Shown in pieces: positions 32,301-44,569 of a stretch of DNA of 64,000 bases; within the stretch, counting starts at the first letter, position 1, and each line of letters opens with the position of its first letter. Under the pieces are notes generated by a model. That model made no database searches, was not told the DNA's origin, and saw nothing but the letters and a program-made list of their open reading frames with translations. This DNA comes from Carposina sasakii (lineage: Eukaryota > Arthropoda > Insecta > Lepidoptera > Carposinidae). Location of the stretch: contig CP053172.1 in the NCBI GenBank assembly GCA_014607495.2, positions 2,680,888 to 2,744,887 on the forward strand. Direction: 5' to 3'. The position numbers were made by a program, and so were the translations under genes.

Positions 32301-35300
32301 AGGCAATTGCGCGGACGAATTTAAGTGAAATTTTACACAGTAAGTACATATGTAGGGAAGAAGTGTGTAATATAAATTGCAGTAGAAAGAAATACATAAG
32401 AATAAACCGGGATTGGTCTACCACTCATTCGTGCCTCTGCAACTCCTGTGAGCCAGGATCAACAGAGGCGACCAGAAAAATGCATAACAAAGCATAGAAA
32501 ATCTCGGGGCACCTAAATAATTAAAACTAAGTAATAGAAAAACAGAATGTGAACTATACAGGATGTAACAAAAAGGGTATGTTAAGCGAAAAGCTATGTA
32601 AATAGCCCACTATAGAGAACCTATTTCCAAAGTTTGAGACTCGAAATCACATTTTTATTTTTCAAGATTGTATTAAAATTCCTGAGATATTTAAAAATTC
32701 TCAATACTATCGGGAAAAATAAACATGTGATTTCGGGTCTCAAATTTTGTGGATAGGTTCTCTACAGTGGACTATTTACATAGCTTTTCGCTTTAACATA
32801 CCCTTTTTGTTACACCCTGTAGATAGGTATGCTACATAACAATGTGGCCGATCACATACATATAACTTACGTGGTAGGCAGAGCACCAAGGGCCGATAGG
32901 ACCACATGGTACCAATTCTGACCAATTTTGAGGGTATAGTTGTTCGGTTAGAGTGACAAGATCACAAGAGGCAACAAATCAAATCAAATCATTTTATTGC
33001 ATAGGTACTAAGTGTACACAACTAATAACATTAAATCAGTCGGCATTAAGGTATTTTTCTGCTGTGATAATAAAATATCGCGTAGCTTGTACGAGTATTT
33101 TTTATGTGGAAACTTAGCACTTCGTATCTTAGTCAAAAACTTAATAATATCCTAGTAGATACAATGGGTATCTCAAGTTAACAGCCTAATCGACTAACCT
33201 TGCCTAATAATATACAATCATACGCGATAAAACAGTATCTTTCCGAGTATAGTTCCGAGTTTCTGATCCTATGCATTATAGCCCCACGGTGGGCGCCAAC
33301 CTCGGAACTTTGGCGCCCACCATGGGGCCGTGAATTTTTTTCATGCATTTTAACTAATAAACCAAAACTTGACTATCCTCTTACCTTTGTAAACATAGGT
33401 TTCCCATGATGCGTTACCATGGTACAGTGGTCGCAATCTAACGTTATACTTGTGTTGTGAAATGATTCTTTGGGCTGTCTCATCATATAGTATAGCTCTG
33501 ACACACCACCCTCGTATATACTCCGGAAGTATCGCGGGATTAGCGTCCTTCCTATCGCTGGAAATTGGAAAAGGTTTTGTTAGTTACAATGTTACATTAG
33601 TAAATCCTCTTTCGATTAACGATAGTAAAATAATAATATTTTTCTAGCTAGCACTCTTGGATAATCTATTTAACTAATGTAACACAGAGATAGTATGTAA
33701 ATAATCGGTTGTCTCTTTCATACTATGAACTCTTTATGCAGATACACTTAAATCGGTACCAAATATTGTAAGTGTTTTTTCGTTGCTACCCGTACTCAGT
33801 TCATCGAATAAAGTAAGTTTATGCCAAAAAAAAAAATGCTGGGAAACGATGTAAATATTTTGAAAAAAAAAATATTTACTTGATCGGGCGAAATTTATAG
33901 GGACCAGTGTTAATGCTAGTTTTTTCATTGACAAATATTAATTATATAAATTAAAAAATCTTGCTGCACGTGTCAATGTGCATTTATGCAGAAAAACGCA
34001 GTCTATTTACTCAACTTTGGACCCTAATATTTTGGAAACCAGACACTTCCCTATGCTTCCATGGAGAAAAATAATCGTGATGATGAGGAGATTCCGTAGT
34101 TTTCGGGAACTTTGACGACATTGCCTCCGTGTTTACCTATAGCTTCATGGCACAAACCCGCACTAACCGTACTATCTCATGCATAGGTACATGTTCAAGG
34201 TTTGCGAACAAAACTATTGTAGAATTTATTTGCATATTCAAGGTTCACTTACTATATCTTTTAGGTCCATCTTCTAAACAAAACGAGAGGGTAAGCGTCG
34301 CGTCGTCCTCGAAGAACTCTGTCGCGAACGCGTCCCACCATAGATTATCAGATTCCTGAAAATTAACAATAATAAATTACGAATATTGCTACTACAACAT
34401 TATTTACGAATAAGTAAAATAATTAATTCATTTTACTATGTATGTACCTTTTTAAATATTAATGTTACTACCTATTTAAATAAATAATAGTTTGGCTGTA
34501 TGATCACAATACTTCTATACTGTATTCGTTTTTCGAATATCAAAAAAGTTAATTAAGGGGAAGATATGCGTTGTGTTTTAAATTTAGGTATCTGCACTTC
34601 CGGTAGAATTTTCATAACAGATTACAATAACAACTGGTTAATTTATTAGTCGAAAAAGTATGTACCAGATACATTATAAAATAAATTACGATGTGCCGAA
34701 TTATGTGAGAAGAACTAACAATGATATAGTCACCATAAAATGTAAATTATGATTATATTTAATGATGTGAGCTTATTTATTTTATATACATAATTTGATC
34801 TATAAAATATTAATGATCTATTAAATAATTTATGTAAATTAAATATCCTATAAAAGAGAAAATATAAATTCACCTAGATTGCCCATTTTTACGAACCAAA
34901 ACATAATAACAGAGGTCGCTATGGCAACATGTTATACCAAACTCGTAACAGATGGCGTGCTATGTTTGTTTTATAATTGTATCAACAGATGGCATTAGTG
35001 CTCACGGAGCCATTTGTCAACGCCAAAAATCAATTATGACGGATGACTTTGACTTCGTTAGTCTGCTATCTCATGCATAAGAGTAATAATAATAAAACAG
35101 GTATTTGTCTCACCTCTGTCCTCTGTTGTAACCGTTTATTGAGCTCATATACTCTATAGTCTGGTTGACCAAAATATGGCGCGTGCCTCCTGAAAAAATG
35201 GAAAAAAATATATTTAGTGTTAATGTTTAAACATTAGTGTAATTTATCTTAATAGATAGCAGTTATTTCCCATGACTTGTTTGATATGCAATAACAACAT

Positions 35301-36420
35301 GATTTCCAAATTCCCTGCTAGTAATTTTATTATATTTTTCTGGAAAAGAATGTAGATAGCTTAGGTATATTCAAGTGATTTAATCTGTCTAGGTAGTAAA
35401 CCAAAATTTTACCCAGACCACCAGCCCGAAAATCTGTTTTGTCATTGGTCACGTAGGAGGTGAAGGGGGTCAGCTAGGGAGGGTGATGCGCTCACGCTAT
35501 CTATTTTTGAGTTATTTTAACTTGTCAGAAAATCTCTCATTAACCGTTTTCATCATAAGTCGGTTTATAACGTAGGTACATACATAATTCTTTCAGCATT
35601 TCTGGAATTCTTTTTACATTATTTGTGATCATTGAGAACAATTTTTGGATTTTAAGGGTGTATAGGTATGATTAAATAATAGACCAATATTTTTAAAACT
35701 AGTACATATTTGATCGAAATTATCAATCATCCATCTCAATGCTATAAAAGAAAGAGTGAATAGTACCTATTATAGTACAGCAAAATCTTTTTCAATCAGA
35801 ACAGAGTGGTCAGGAAGCCTAAAAAATTCCAAGACTTCTTTTAATTTATTACATTTAGAGATTGATTACTGGGCGATAAGAAACATTTTAGCATTTTAAC
35901 AGTTAGTTTTAATCGTCGGCTACTATAAAAGCCAATCACTAACTGTATTTTCCTTATGGTTTATGCTTACAGTAGTTAGGTATAACTTGGAAATTTTTAT
36001 GATAAAGTTTAGTGTCAATTTTCTTTCCGAAAACCACTTAATTTCTAAGTGATTTTAAAATGTAATATAAAAATCGAAAAATATAACATATATTAGTATT
36101 GTTGACGGTTTGAAAAATCATTCTCTTGTGTGACTTTGTTTTATAACATTAATGACGTAATTTTCAATGGTTGGATGGAATTGCAATTGGCCAAGTAAAA
36201 CCCTGCAAAATATCGACTTGCGCTATACCGTCAGGGCCGCAGGGTCATAACCCTGAAGAACCGACAGAGGACTTTACCTGAAATACGGCTCTGGTATAGA
36301 GTGGTACAACGGCGGTGGTGGCGGGGCATACTCGTGGTATTGTAGATGGGGGTGCGGGTGGTGTGGCGAGAGGTGGTGGTACTCGCCCTCCCCGCCGAGC
36401 GAGCCCAGCGCCACTGGCAT
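29386..36420 (-). CDS. Ldb1: LIM domain-binding protein (LDB1 / Chip), 8 exons
   Basis: Exons: 36278-36420, 35114-35189, 34253-34355, 33385-33557, 31948-32148, 31376-31499, 30240-30358, 29386-29547; 366 codons plus TGA, all phases consistent. LDB proteins are nuclear adaptors that dimerise and bind LIM-homeodomain and LMO factors, bridging enhancers and promoters. Exon 1 is His/Pro/Tyr-rich. Residues about 55-250 are the dimerisation domain (PDYRVYELNKRLQQ, TIGRTLIPRYF, ILEFTFDDLMRIKSW, LCVILEPMQELMSRHK). KRRKRK (281-286) is the nuclear signal. The last exon carries the LIM-interaction domain (VMVVGEPSLMGGEFGDEDER). The exon 7 acceptor is uncertain by 12 nt (30358 or 30370). The start ATG at 36420 is the first in the exon; a further 5' coding exon cannot be excluded. 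Exons 7 and 8 are very GC-rich compared with the rest of the window. Confidence 0.93.
29716..29957 (-). mobile_element. tRNA-derived SINE, minus strand
   Basis: Read on the minus strand: GGCCGCTTGGTCTAGTAGGT (A box), CCTGGGTTCGAATCCCGGTA (B box), then a conserved body and an AT-rich tail (AATATTTATTTATTTCTTG). The same family is at 31012-31250 on the other strand. It lies in an LDB1 intron. Confidence 0.75.
30425..30826 (-). mobile_element. ~400-bp TA-flanked MITE, copy 3 of 5
   Basis: Starts TACAGGGTGATTTTCGGTCG and ends CGAAAAAACACTCTGTATA, reversed relative to 12691-13082; in an LDB1 intron. Confidence 0.75.
31012..31250 (+). mobile_element. tRNA-derived SINE, plus strand
   Basis: GGCCGATTGGTGTAGTAGGT (A box), CCTGGGTTCAAATCTCGGTA (B box), CCACGACACAAGACCTTAGG and a TATTTATTTATTTTATTA tail. 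It is inverted relative to 29716-29957, about 1.1 kb away in the same gene, so the two could pair in an unspliced transcript. Confidence 0.75.
32559..32819. mobile_element. Fully palindromic TA-flanked MITE, 261 bp, copy 1 of 2
   Basis: CAGGATGTAACAAAAAGGGT at the left and ACCCTTTTTGTTACACCCTG at the right. The two halves are near-complete inverted repeats through AAGCGAAAAGCTATGTAAAT and GAGACTCGAAATCACAT. Flanked by TA. Copy 2 is 47907-48169; a solo end is at 11905-11935. In an LDB1 intron. Confidence 0.8.
33768..34119 (+). mobile_element. ~400-bp MITE, copy 4 of 5, ends lost
   Basis: TAAGTGTTTTTTCGTTGCTA through GATGATGAGGAGATTCCGTA to GAACTTTGACGAC; the outer ends are eroded. In an LDB1 intron. 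Confidence 0.65.
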
Positions 36421-39400
36421 GTAGGCCACTTTGTCACCGCGCCATCTGTTATCCTTATACCGCACTAGTTTTCCCGCGAAAAGTTTTTCTGGCCAATTAA
36501 CACGCTTACTTCCGGTAATTAGGACACTGGTTTTTCAATTAAGTAGCAATTCGTTTTTGTTGTACACACTTTTTATCACTCGTTTATCAGAATAATGTGT
36601 AAATATTTAAAAATACACTTTGGGTACTTTGGTTTTGCAATATCTTAGGTTACAAGTTCATTAATCTACGTTTCAAAAGTCTGCTGAAGTAAAATAAATC
36701 ATGAAATGTGAATTGTGGGTTAAAAATGTAAAATTTTCTTAGTAAAGAACTAGTGAGTCACGAGCTATAATCATTAGATCACAAATCAAGCACAAAATCT
36801 ACGAACAGGCGACCGCGAAACGATGGCACTGATAAAAACCATTTCGAATTTTTCGCGCGGGAAGCTTCTCTACACCGTGCTTAAAACATCCTAAATCCCT
36901 TATATACTTTGCATTGCTAAACGATTGTAGTCCCTACGCCGTTGGATTAGAGGCGATAAGCTCATAGATACGCGGTTGGTACCGGAGGATGTTTGGCAAC
37001 GTCGCGTCAGCTGGCCGCGCTAGTACCGAAAGGTCAACTTCGGTTACAATTTTTTTATTCCATCGGCTATTTTCGTGGTCCGTGTTTGTTTCTTATATAT
37101 TAATTTTTAGGCCCCACTGGTTTAGCCAATGAATAACGTGTCATCTAGAAAAGAATTATAATTTTTATTTGTTAAAATATTCCACATAACCATTAATTTG
37201 AACTTGTTACAGGTAAAAATTACATATTGATGTCACATCGTAGAATCGTATTGAGGCAATACAATCTATTTGACGTCAAACAAATACTTTTAATTTCAAA
37301 CACTACGTATTTGTCAATTTGCAAAAGTAAATCAATGTCAAAATATTATATAAAATCATGATTTTAATTGTGATGAACAGACTCGGATGAATAATTTATT
37401 CAAAAATAATAGAAAGACCATTGTTTTCACCGCCGCGCAAGGCCTCCAAACGCAGCCAACGTTGCCGCTCTGTACACTCGCGCCGTACTTTTTACTGTTT
37501 CTTAGCTATGTGCTCATTACTGGCACGCACACACTCACAGCACTGATATTGTTATATCCGTCGCACATACAAACATACATAGTGCAAGATGTACATTATG
37601 TACATTCCTCCAACTACGAGCGAGCGTAGATGTAGGTAAGCTACGGGTATGCGGTACACAAATCAAACAGTTCTATAAATAACTGATGGAGAAACGTCCA
37701 TGAAAATTGAGGTATGCGTTTGCCTGGTTTCTTTAAAAAAAAAGTAAAAAATAGTGATGTGTAGGTGGAAAAATTTGGTATTGAGACAAACGAGTCATTC
37801 ATTCTGCGGAAGAATTCCTGGCACGCTACTTGTTCTTAATATTTGTCCTCATTAATAATTAGCGAGTTCTCAAAAATACTGTTGTGTTAATTGATAAATT
37901 ACTCCCACTTTTTGACAAAAAAAAACTTTATATTAGTGGCTACAAGCGTTTGAATGACATATATGTTTTAGGTAACTTAGATATTATTATTATGTTGCAT
38001 AAAAAGTTACGGTTATTATGAGCCATGTAATTTTATTTGTACTCCTACTGACTGATAAAAAAAATTAAACCTCCTTCGTTAACTAACTTTAACTACCACA
38101 ACTTAAACCATAGCCATACCACAAACATCAGACCACAAAAAAATACCAAAACAATAGTTAACAATGCAAAAATTTGTAGCAATTATCTTTCGAGTTCCCA
38201 CAATTCACGAGATCGCAAGCAGATTGCCTTGAGGTACGCCGTTATCACACCAGATACTCTGATAAGAGCTCTAAATACGCATGCTCCAGTATCGGCACAC
38301 ACACACTGCTATAAACAGATATAAAACCACACAATCAACGAACTGATAACGATTGTAAACGATAATTTAGACAATGCACTGAGATTACAGGTCGCAAAAA
38401 ATAAATTCAGCAAGAAACTACGGACGTGTTAGCGTTCCGTCAGTCAACGCGGAATGTGTGTCACGCCGGCGTGTCAATGACTCCGTACTTAGCTAGCACC
38501 ACACAATGTACCGAGCTACTCGTAAACAGTACGGGCGGACACGTGCGCCAGGGAAAACTGTGAAACTCCGTGGAAACACCGCGAGTCCACGACATAGGCA
38601 TATCAGCCTGACCTGAAACGTCCATGCACATAACGTCTGCTGCAACGCGCGGCCGCCGCGTAACAAGCAATTGCGCGTAAAAATATCGCCTATCGGTAAT
38701 GTAACGGCCGGTGAATCGATAGACTGAAAAAAAATTCACGCGACCGCTCACGCTTCCCATTTCATCGAAGCTTTCGAATCATAATCGACCGATTTTCAAA
38801 CTACAGCCTTGTAAATAGAAAAGAGAGCGCTAGAGTCGTCGGTGCGATAGCGCGTTGCATCTACATACTACCTATGTGATTCAATACATAAGAGAAGTGT
38901 GCCGCGATGTGACGGACGACTGACGAGTGACGAACTGTCAGACGCTCGGGAAAGTTCGGCTAAACTCGTGAGATACAGCGGCAAGTTCGGATAATAATAA
39001 TTATTACACGATTAGATTATGTCAGATTGATTAAGAGTGAAAAACCGGTTGTTGTGTTAGGTCAATCACATTGAATGGGTGACAATAGATGAAAATCAAG
39101 TTTGACCAGTCAAGTGGCAATTTGGCGTCAGAAGCAGGAGCAAGAGACGACCTCAAGGCGATTTTTGATATGACAAATTATAATAATAATATTTCTAGCT
39201 ATTATACCTGAGACGGGGTCACATTTTCAAGGTGTAATAGAGTTATTGTAATACGCTGACTTTATTACTCGATTGTTAAAGAGAAAGTCAGTGAAAGCAA
39301 ACTGCCACATATGACGTTTTCAAACGTGGTTCGTCACTGACATGTCTACATGCGTACATTTTCGGTAGACATTATATATATTATGGACATACATTACGTG

Positions 39401-40890
39401 AATATTAGATTAGCAAAAAAATTATGAATTCACTAAGAATTTGTAAAAAACAAATTTAATTTAGGAACACTAAAATTAATCTGAATTAATTCAACTTGAA
39501 CATAGAAAATTGATTTTTTATTAATTTGCTACCTTATTTTTACGTTCTTCTGTTGCAGTGCTACACTAGTTTTCAAAATTAGTAGCAATTATCCATCACC
39601 TCGTATTAAGTAAGTACATAATTATGTAATTTTGTAATTAAAAGATGTCGCAATATTTATCTGAATTTTTATAACCATCTTAGGTATGAATTTACAAAAG
39701 AGCTTTCCCTTAATAATACAGGAAGTTGCCAGGTTCAAGTCAAAACCAATTCTTTTTTCAAAAACTTGACTAGATTCTAGATGGAGTCGTAAAATTGCGT
39801 CACATTATAAAATTAATCAAAAGAAATTGAAACCTTAAGTTTACCCGCATATGGAAGATTTTCCTGTAAAACGTTAAAGAATAGAGACGTTGGATGACAA
39901 ACGTAAGTACAGGAAAATTTTTACCATTAGCAAAAGGTTAGTTCGACCCATAAGTTCGACCTTGACAACTACATCAATGCAGAATTACGCAAACAATACG
40001 ATTTCATACAAGTACGCAACAAGACATTTGGATGAAGTGGACAGATTTTGTAGTAGATTAATGTGCCGAAGGTAAAGATAATAAGTATTTTTCCCTCATC
40101 ATGATTATGATTATACCACGATCTCTATTTTGACATGCTAAGTTGAGAAATTGGTAATAATTAGTACCTACTTAGTTCAAAATTATTATAGCTACACAGC
40201 ATTAGCACATTTTGTTTATCTAGCTAACTTATTCAAAATCAACCTATTTATATTTTTAGATCGGCCTTCATTTCGATTTGAAATCAACGATAGAAAATAT
40301 AACAATAGCTTTTCTTGTAGTCATTAAAAATTGTTCTAAAATCAAAATTGTACGTCGACCCAAAATATCGAACAGCAGACATGAGAGTTTTCTTGTTGAT
40401 TTAATTCATTATACGGCGCACCAGGCGCGAGCGAGATGCCAATAGGCATTCGCGATGAGTGCGAGCGGAGGTAACCGACCGGCGTGTGAATGGGACGGGT
40501 TGATTCACTTGTCACCTGTTAGAGCGAGATAGACGGACTGTTGACGTACGTAGTAGATGAGATAAGGGGCTATCAGCGCTGCATGCCTCGTTTACATTGT
40601 GTTTTCTACTCGACTTGCTGATATAATAGTTAACTATATTATAATAGTTAACTATATTATTATACTGGATTATAAAATACAAAGATGCCGGTGAAATAAA
40701 ATTTACTCTTTTATAAGTACCGATAGATAATAAATTCGATAGGAAATATGTCTGTCTCCTTTGCCTTTATTTTTGTAACTCAGTCAAAAGGTGACGCAAT
40801 GTACGTACACATAGTACCTATTACCCGTGGCATCATCAGGATTAGTTTTCCATATGTCGATTAAAGTTTTAATTGGTTTTCGGATTAGCA
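36421..40890. other. LDB1 upstream region, no protein-coding gene recognised
   Basis: LDB1 5' UTR and promoter should lie here. The 38440-39000 part is richer in CpG-containing words (GCGCGGCCGCCGCG near 38647) and may hold a first non-coding exon or promoter. A minus-strand open frame at 38461-38760 has no family resemblance. At 40625-40660 TTAACTATATTATAATAG is directly repeated. Confidence 0.4.
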
Positions 40891-40904
40891 GCTATGTATT
40901 TATG

Positions 40905-41035
40905 GTTGCATGCTAGGTGCTTGGATCTGGCTTCTCGTTGCGACTGTAGTGTCTTGTGTTCGTGATCATGAGTCGGCAGATCCGAGGGTCAGCGGAGGGT
41001 ATAGGGCCCGGTGGTGGGCGATCCCTCAATAGAGA
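40905..41035 (+). repeat. Dispersed repeat, GATCCGAGGGTCAGCGGAGG type
   Basis: CTAGGTGCTTGGATCTGGCT to GGGCCCGGTGGTGGGCG. A second copy is 46380-46495, with 75-80 percent similarity by eye. Confidence 0.5.
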
Positions 41036-41229
41036 TTTGAACTTCCAAATAGTGACGCCTGATACAATTCAATATTATAAATGTACTTTTTAAGAAAAAA
41101 AAACTTCGATGCTTATACCTATACATAGGTGTACCTATCTATTTACTTACTTATTATAATATATAATATTATGATAATATAATTCCAGTCACGAGCCTGT
41201 AACAATGAATTTATTTCATGTACAGATTT

Positions 41230-41465
41230 TAAAATTGTCTCTTAGTTCGTGCCTCGGAAAGCACGTAAAACTGTTGGTCCTGCGCCTGATCTCTCTCCGG
41301 CCGTCTCGGCTTTCCGTCCTATCAGACTATGAGAGTAACGGAATAGAGAGTGCATCTGTGTTTGCACGCACACTTGTGCACTATAATATCTCCTGTGTAC
41401 TTACCTGGCCAATCTCAGTAGATTGGTCGCCTTGACCTAAATACGGTCTGAGATCATCATCATCA
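41230..41465 (+). repeat. Dispersed repeat, GCCTCGGAAAGCACG type
   Basis: TTGTCTCTTAGTTCGTGCCT, GGTCCTGCGCCTGATCTCTC, ACACTTGTGCACTATAATAT, then CTAAATACGGTCTGAGATCA and a (CAT)n tail. This is the fullest copy in the window. Confidence 0.6.
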
Positions 41466-41909
41466 TATTTTTTATTTGAGTATATAATATAATATCCCTC
41501 GCGCAGTTGCGGCAACTACGACCAAAATACGGTCAAAAATAACCAAATCAAACAGTATTCTTACTTTTATTTTCCTAACAATGTCAATCAATCTGCGAAA
41601 GTTTAAATCTTTATTTTCTAGAAAGTTATTCCTTTTGGCTGGTACCTATTTATGTAAATAATTACAGATGGAAATAGCTTATCACAAATTCTAATAAGTG
41701 TGCGATAATTTATCAATCAATCATTAATAACATTATGTACTGTTATCTAAGACCATTTTCAATTCGCATATTCTTCCTGTCTGATAATTAATCTAATCAA
41801 AATTCCTATATTATTCATAGTTTTAAAGCTTTCGTTTTCTACTAGCTCATCAACTGGTTCCATTTTATAGGATCTGATTGCAGCGTCACAATTTCACGTT
41901 TAATTTATA

Positions 41910-42537
41910 CAGGGTGTCCCAAGAAATAGTGTCAAGCGGAAGTCCAAGGACAGAATACCCCTAGGGGTACCCGAATTACCCCCATGTATGTTCCGCGACT
42001 TTTTGTAGTTTTCGAGATATGATTTTTTTTCATATTTTTTTGTTAAACCTTGGCTTATTTAACATTATTGGTCACAGAGACATCAATTGTTGAGATACAA
42101 GCTTGATTTTTTTTTCTGAAATAGGTGAACAGTAGCACTTGCAAAAACAAAAGCAATTGTGAGCCGATATGCTACTATTAAGCCATTAAAAAAATGTTGA
42201 ATCCTAAGTTTGTTAAAATGTTTAAATTAAAGATCTCTTTTGAAACGATTAAAAAAAAAACTTATCCCAAAAATGTCTCCAAAATTATTTTTAAAAACTT
42301 GCCAATTTCGTCAGCTATTTGCCATGTAAATTTGATTGAGCTATCTCCACGACTTCATACTTGAAAAAATGTTTGAAACACAGTAAGTCGAAAAAACTTA
42401 ATTAAAAGATTGGGCCGAATAAAACTAAAAAAATGTTATTATTGATTGTTTATTATTAAATCACAAAAAGTTTTCGAAATGTCGCCCTTCCTGCTCGATA
42501 CAAATTCTACATCGCCTTAAAAAAAATTCTTGTAGTC
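41910..42537 (+). repeat. Left terminal inverted repeat, 628 bp
   Basis: Its inner end (CGAAATGTCGCCCTTCCTGC, ATACAAATTCTACATCGCC) is the reverse complement of the last codons of the transposase gene, showing that the repeat pair includes coding sequence. Confidence 0.85.
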
Positions 42538-42931
42538 TACAAGACCATGTTAACAGGTCTATTGCGTGACGTCACTCAATACACGGGGCAGTTGAGCTGT
42601 AAGGGTGATTATGAGTGCAATTCTCAGAATTTACTACCTGAGTTGCGGCAAGGCAAGGGGAAGCGTGAGGTGAGGGAGCGGGGTTAGCGTTGGTCCATTG
42701 TGTTCGGCGGCTACCGGTCAGTTGACCATTTGCTTGCATTTGCGCCCGACGTTATTTCTTTACTAGCTCCTTTGTGATTATTTGACGAACTTTGCTTTCT
42801 TTACGGACTTTGGTTGCATATCGATTGGCTTTTGTGTAGTGTTACGAACTTTCTTAGACGACTTTGGCTTTCTCAACGGGCTTCGGAGTGCACATCAATT
42901 GGGATTTCTAAGCGCAATAAATTGGTGAGCT

Positions 42932-44014
42932 ATGTCTTTCTCGTCAAGAGATTATGCGCTTATGCATTACTTTTATGGCTATGCAAAAGGAAATGCTTCG
43001 GAAGCGGCTAGATTGTACAGACAGCAGGTACAAAACAGTGGTGAACCTCAGCCTGAGACTTGGCCTGATCATCGTACAATTTTGCGAGTCCATAATAGTT
43101 ACATGGAAGGTCGCCTACCAGGTAGAAGACCCGGGCGTCCATCACAAATGCATGACCCAGATGTGGTCGATTCAGTGGTCGAAGAAGTGGCAAGAGACCC
43201 ATCAGTTAGTGTCAGAACCATAGAACGCCGCACCGGAATTCCAAAATCAGAAGCACATCGGATACTACAAAAAGAGGGATTTCACCCATATCATATTCAA
43301 AAAGTTCAGCAGCTTAAGCCCGAAGATTATCCGAGAAGGGTGGCGTTTTGTCAAGAAATGTTGCGGCGTCAAGCTGAAGACGCAAATTTTTTTAATACGA
43401 TTTTGTGGACCGACGAATCTCATTTTAAACGATGTGGAATTTTCAACATTCACAATTATCATTCTTGGAGCATTGAAAATCCACACATGACACGTGCCTC
43501 CAATTTTCAAGAACAATTTAGTGTGAACTTGTGGTCAGGCGTCTTAAATGGACAGCTGATTGGCCCCTTTCAACTGCCTGACCGATTAAATGGCGAGTCC
43601 TACTTGGAATTTTTACGGCAAGATCTCGACGGTCTTTTAGAAAATGTAGACCTATTAACGCGTAGAAATATGATATTTCAAAACGACGGCGCTCCATGTC
43701 ACTTCGCGAGGATTGTCAGACAACATTTAACTGAAAGGTTTGGAGACAAGTGGATCGGCCGTGGGGGGCCCATTGCCTGGCCGCCACGGTCTCCCGACTT
43801 AAACCCCATCGATTTCTTCGTTTGGGGGTATTATAAAGAATTAGTTTACGCCAAGGATATCAGAAACATAGCGGAACTACGAACAAAACTAAGACAAGCA
43901 GAAGAAACAATAAAAAGCAACAGGGTAGCGTTCTTACGACTAAAAGATTTTTTTTTAAGGCGATGTAGAATTTGTATCGAGCAGGAAGGGCGACATTTCG
44001 AAAACTTTTTGTGA
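42932..44014 (+). CDS. Tc1/mariner-superfamily transposase, 360 aa, intact
   Basis: A cut-and-paste DDD transposase acting on the element's own inverted ends. The N-terminal part (about 1-110) is a helix-turn-helix region (DYALMHYFYGYAKGNASEA, then SVRTIERRTGIPKSEAHR) with GRPGRPS-like basic linker. The catalytic domain follows: Asp161 in LWTDESHF, Asp252 in FQNDGAPCHF and Asp294 in SPDLNPIDFFVWG. Ninety residues separate the first pair and 41 the second, the DD41D spacing reported for rosa/Visitor-like families. If Asp289 were taken instead, the spacing would be 36, but by analogy with mariner (SPDLAPSD) the later Asp is the catalytic one. There is no frameshift or internal stop. The last 25 codons (43938-44014) lie inside the right inverted repeat. 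Confidence 0.9.
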   Translation: MSFSSRDYALMHYFYGYAKGNASEAARLYRQQVQNSGEPQPETWPDHRTILRVHNSYMEGRLPGRRPGRPSQMHDPDVVDSVVEEVARDPSVSVRTIERRTGIPKSEAHRILQKEGFHPYHIQKVQQLKPEDYPRRVAFCQEMLRRQAEDANFFNTILWTDESHFKRCGIFNIHNYHSWSIENPHMTRASNFQEQFSVNLWSGVLNGQLIGPFQLPDRLNGESYLEFLRQDLDGLLENVDLLTRRNMIFQNDGAPCHFARIVRQHLTERFGDKWIGRGGPIAWPPRSPDLNPIDFFVWGYYKELVYAKDIRNIAELRTKLRQAEETIKSNRVAFLRLKDFFLRRCRICIEQEGRHFENFL

Positions 44015-44565
44015 TTTAATAATAAACAATCAATAATAACATTTTTTTAGTTTTATTCGGCCCAATCTTTTAATTAAGTTTTTTCGACTTACTGTGTTTC
44101 AAACATTTTTTCAAGTATGAAGTCGTGGAGATAGCTCAATCAAATTTACATGGCAAATAGCTGACGAAATTGGCAAGTTTTTAAAAATAATTTTGGAGAC
44201 ATTTTTGGGATAAGTTTTTTTTTTTAATCGTTTCAAAAGAGATCTTTAATTTAAACATTTTAACAAACTTAGGATTCAACATTTTTTTAATGGCTTAATA
44301 GTAGCATATCGGCTCACAATTGCTTTTGTTTTTGCAAGTGCTACTGTTCACCTATTTCAGAAAAAAAAATCAAGCTTGTATCTCAACAATTGATGTCTCT
44401 GTGACCAATAATGTTAAATAAGCCAAGGTTTAACAAAAAAATATGAAAAAAAATCATATCTCGAAAACTACAAAAAGTCGCGGAACATACATGGGGGTAA
44501 TTCGGGTACCCCTAGGGGTATTCTGTCCTTGGACTTCCGCTTGACACTATTTCTTGGGACACCTG
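43938..44565 (-). repeat. Right terminal inverted repeat, 628 bp
   Basis: Inverted partner of 41910-42537. It includes the end of the transposase gene, the stop codon, an AATAAA at 44019-44024 region (TTAATAATAAAC) and the long AT-rich outer part. Confidence 0.85.
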
Positions 44566-44569
44566 TATA

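Larger units (their letters stand above)
41910..44565 (+). mobile_element. Intact Tc1/mariner-superfamily transposon (DD41D type) with 628-bp inverted ends
   Basis: The element starts CAGGGTGTCCCAAGAAATAG and ends CTATTTCTTGGGACACCTG between TA dinucleotides (41908-41909 and 44566-44567). The two terminal inverted repeats, 41910-42537 and 43938-44565, are equal in length and nearly identical: the only differences I saw are a few bases, such as GGG versus GG in the first ten. Between them are about 395 bp of leader and one complete transposase gene. Intact frame, matching ends and clean TA duplication suggest a recent insertion. It lies about 5.5 kb upstream of LDB1. Confidence 0.9.

Noticed and set aside
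33385..33557. A second open frame through LDB1 exon 4 (WCVRAILYDETAQRI...)
   Set aside because: It is uninterrupted but out of phase with both neighbouring exons; the LDB1 frame is conserved, so this is a shadow.
38461..38760. Minus-strand 99-aa frame as an upstream LDB1 coding exon
   Set aside because: A donor (TTTCAG then GTCAGG) and the phase could be made to fit, but the acceptor before 36465 is very poor and no family sequence supports it.
43008..43516. Minus-strand frames inside the transposase gene
   Set aside because: Antisense shadows of an intact transposase frame.
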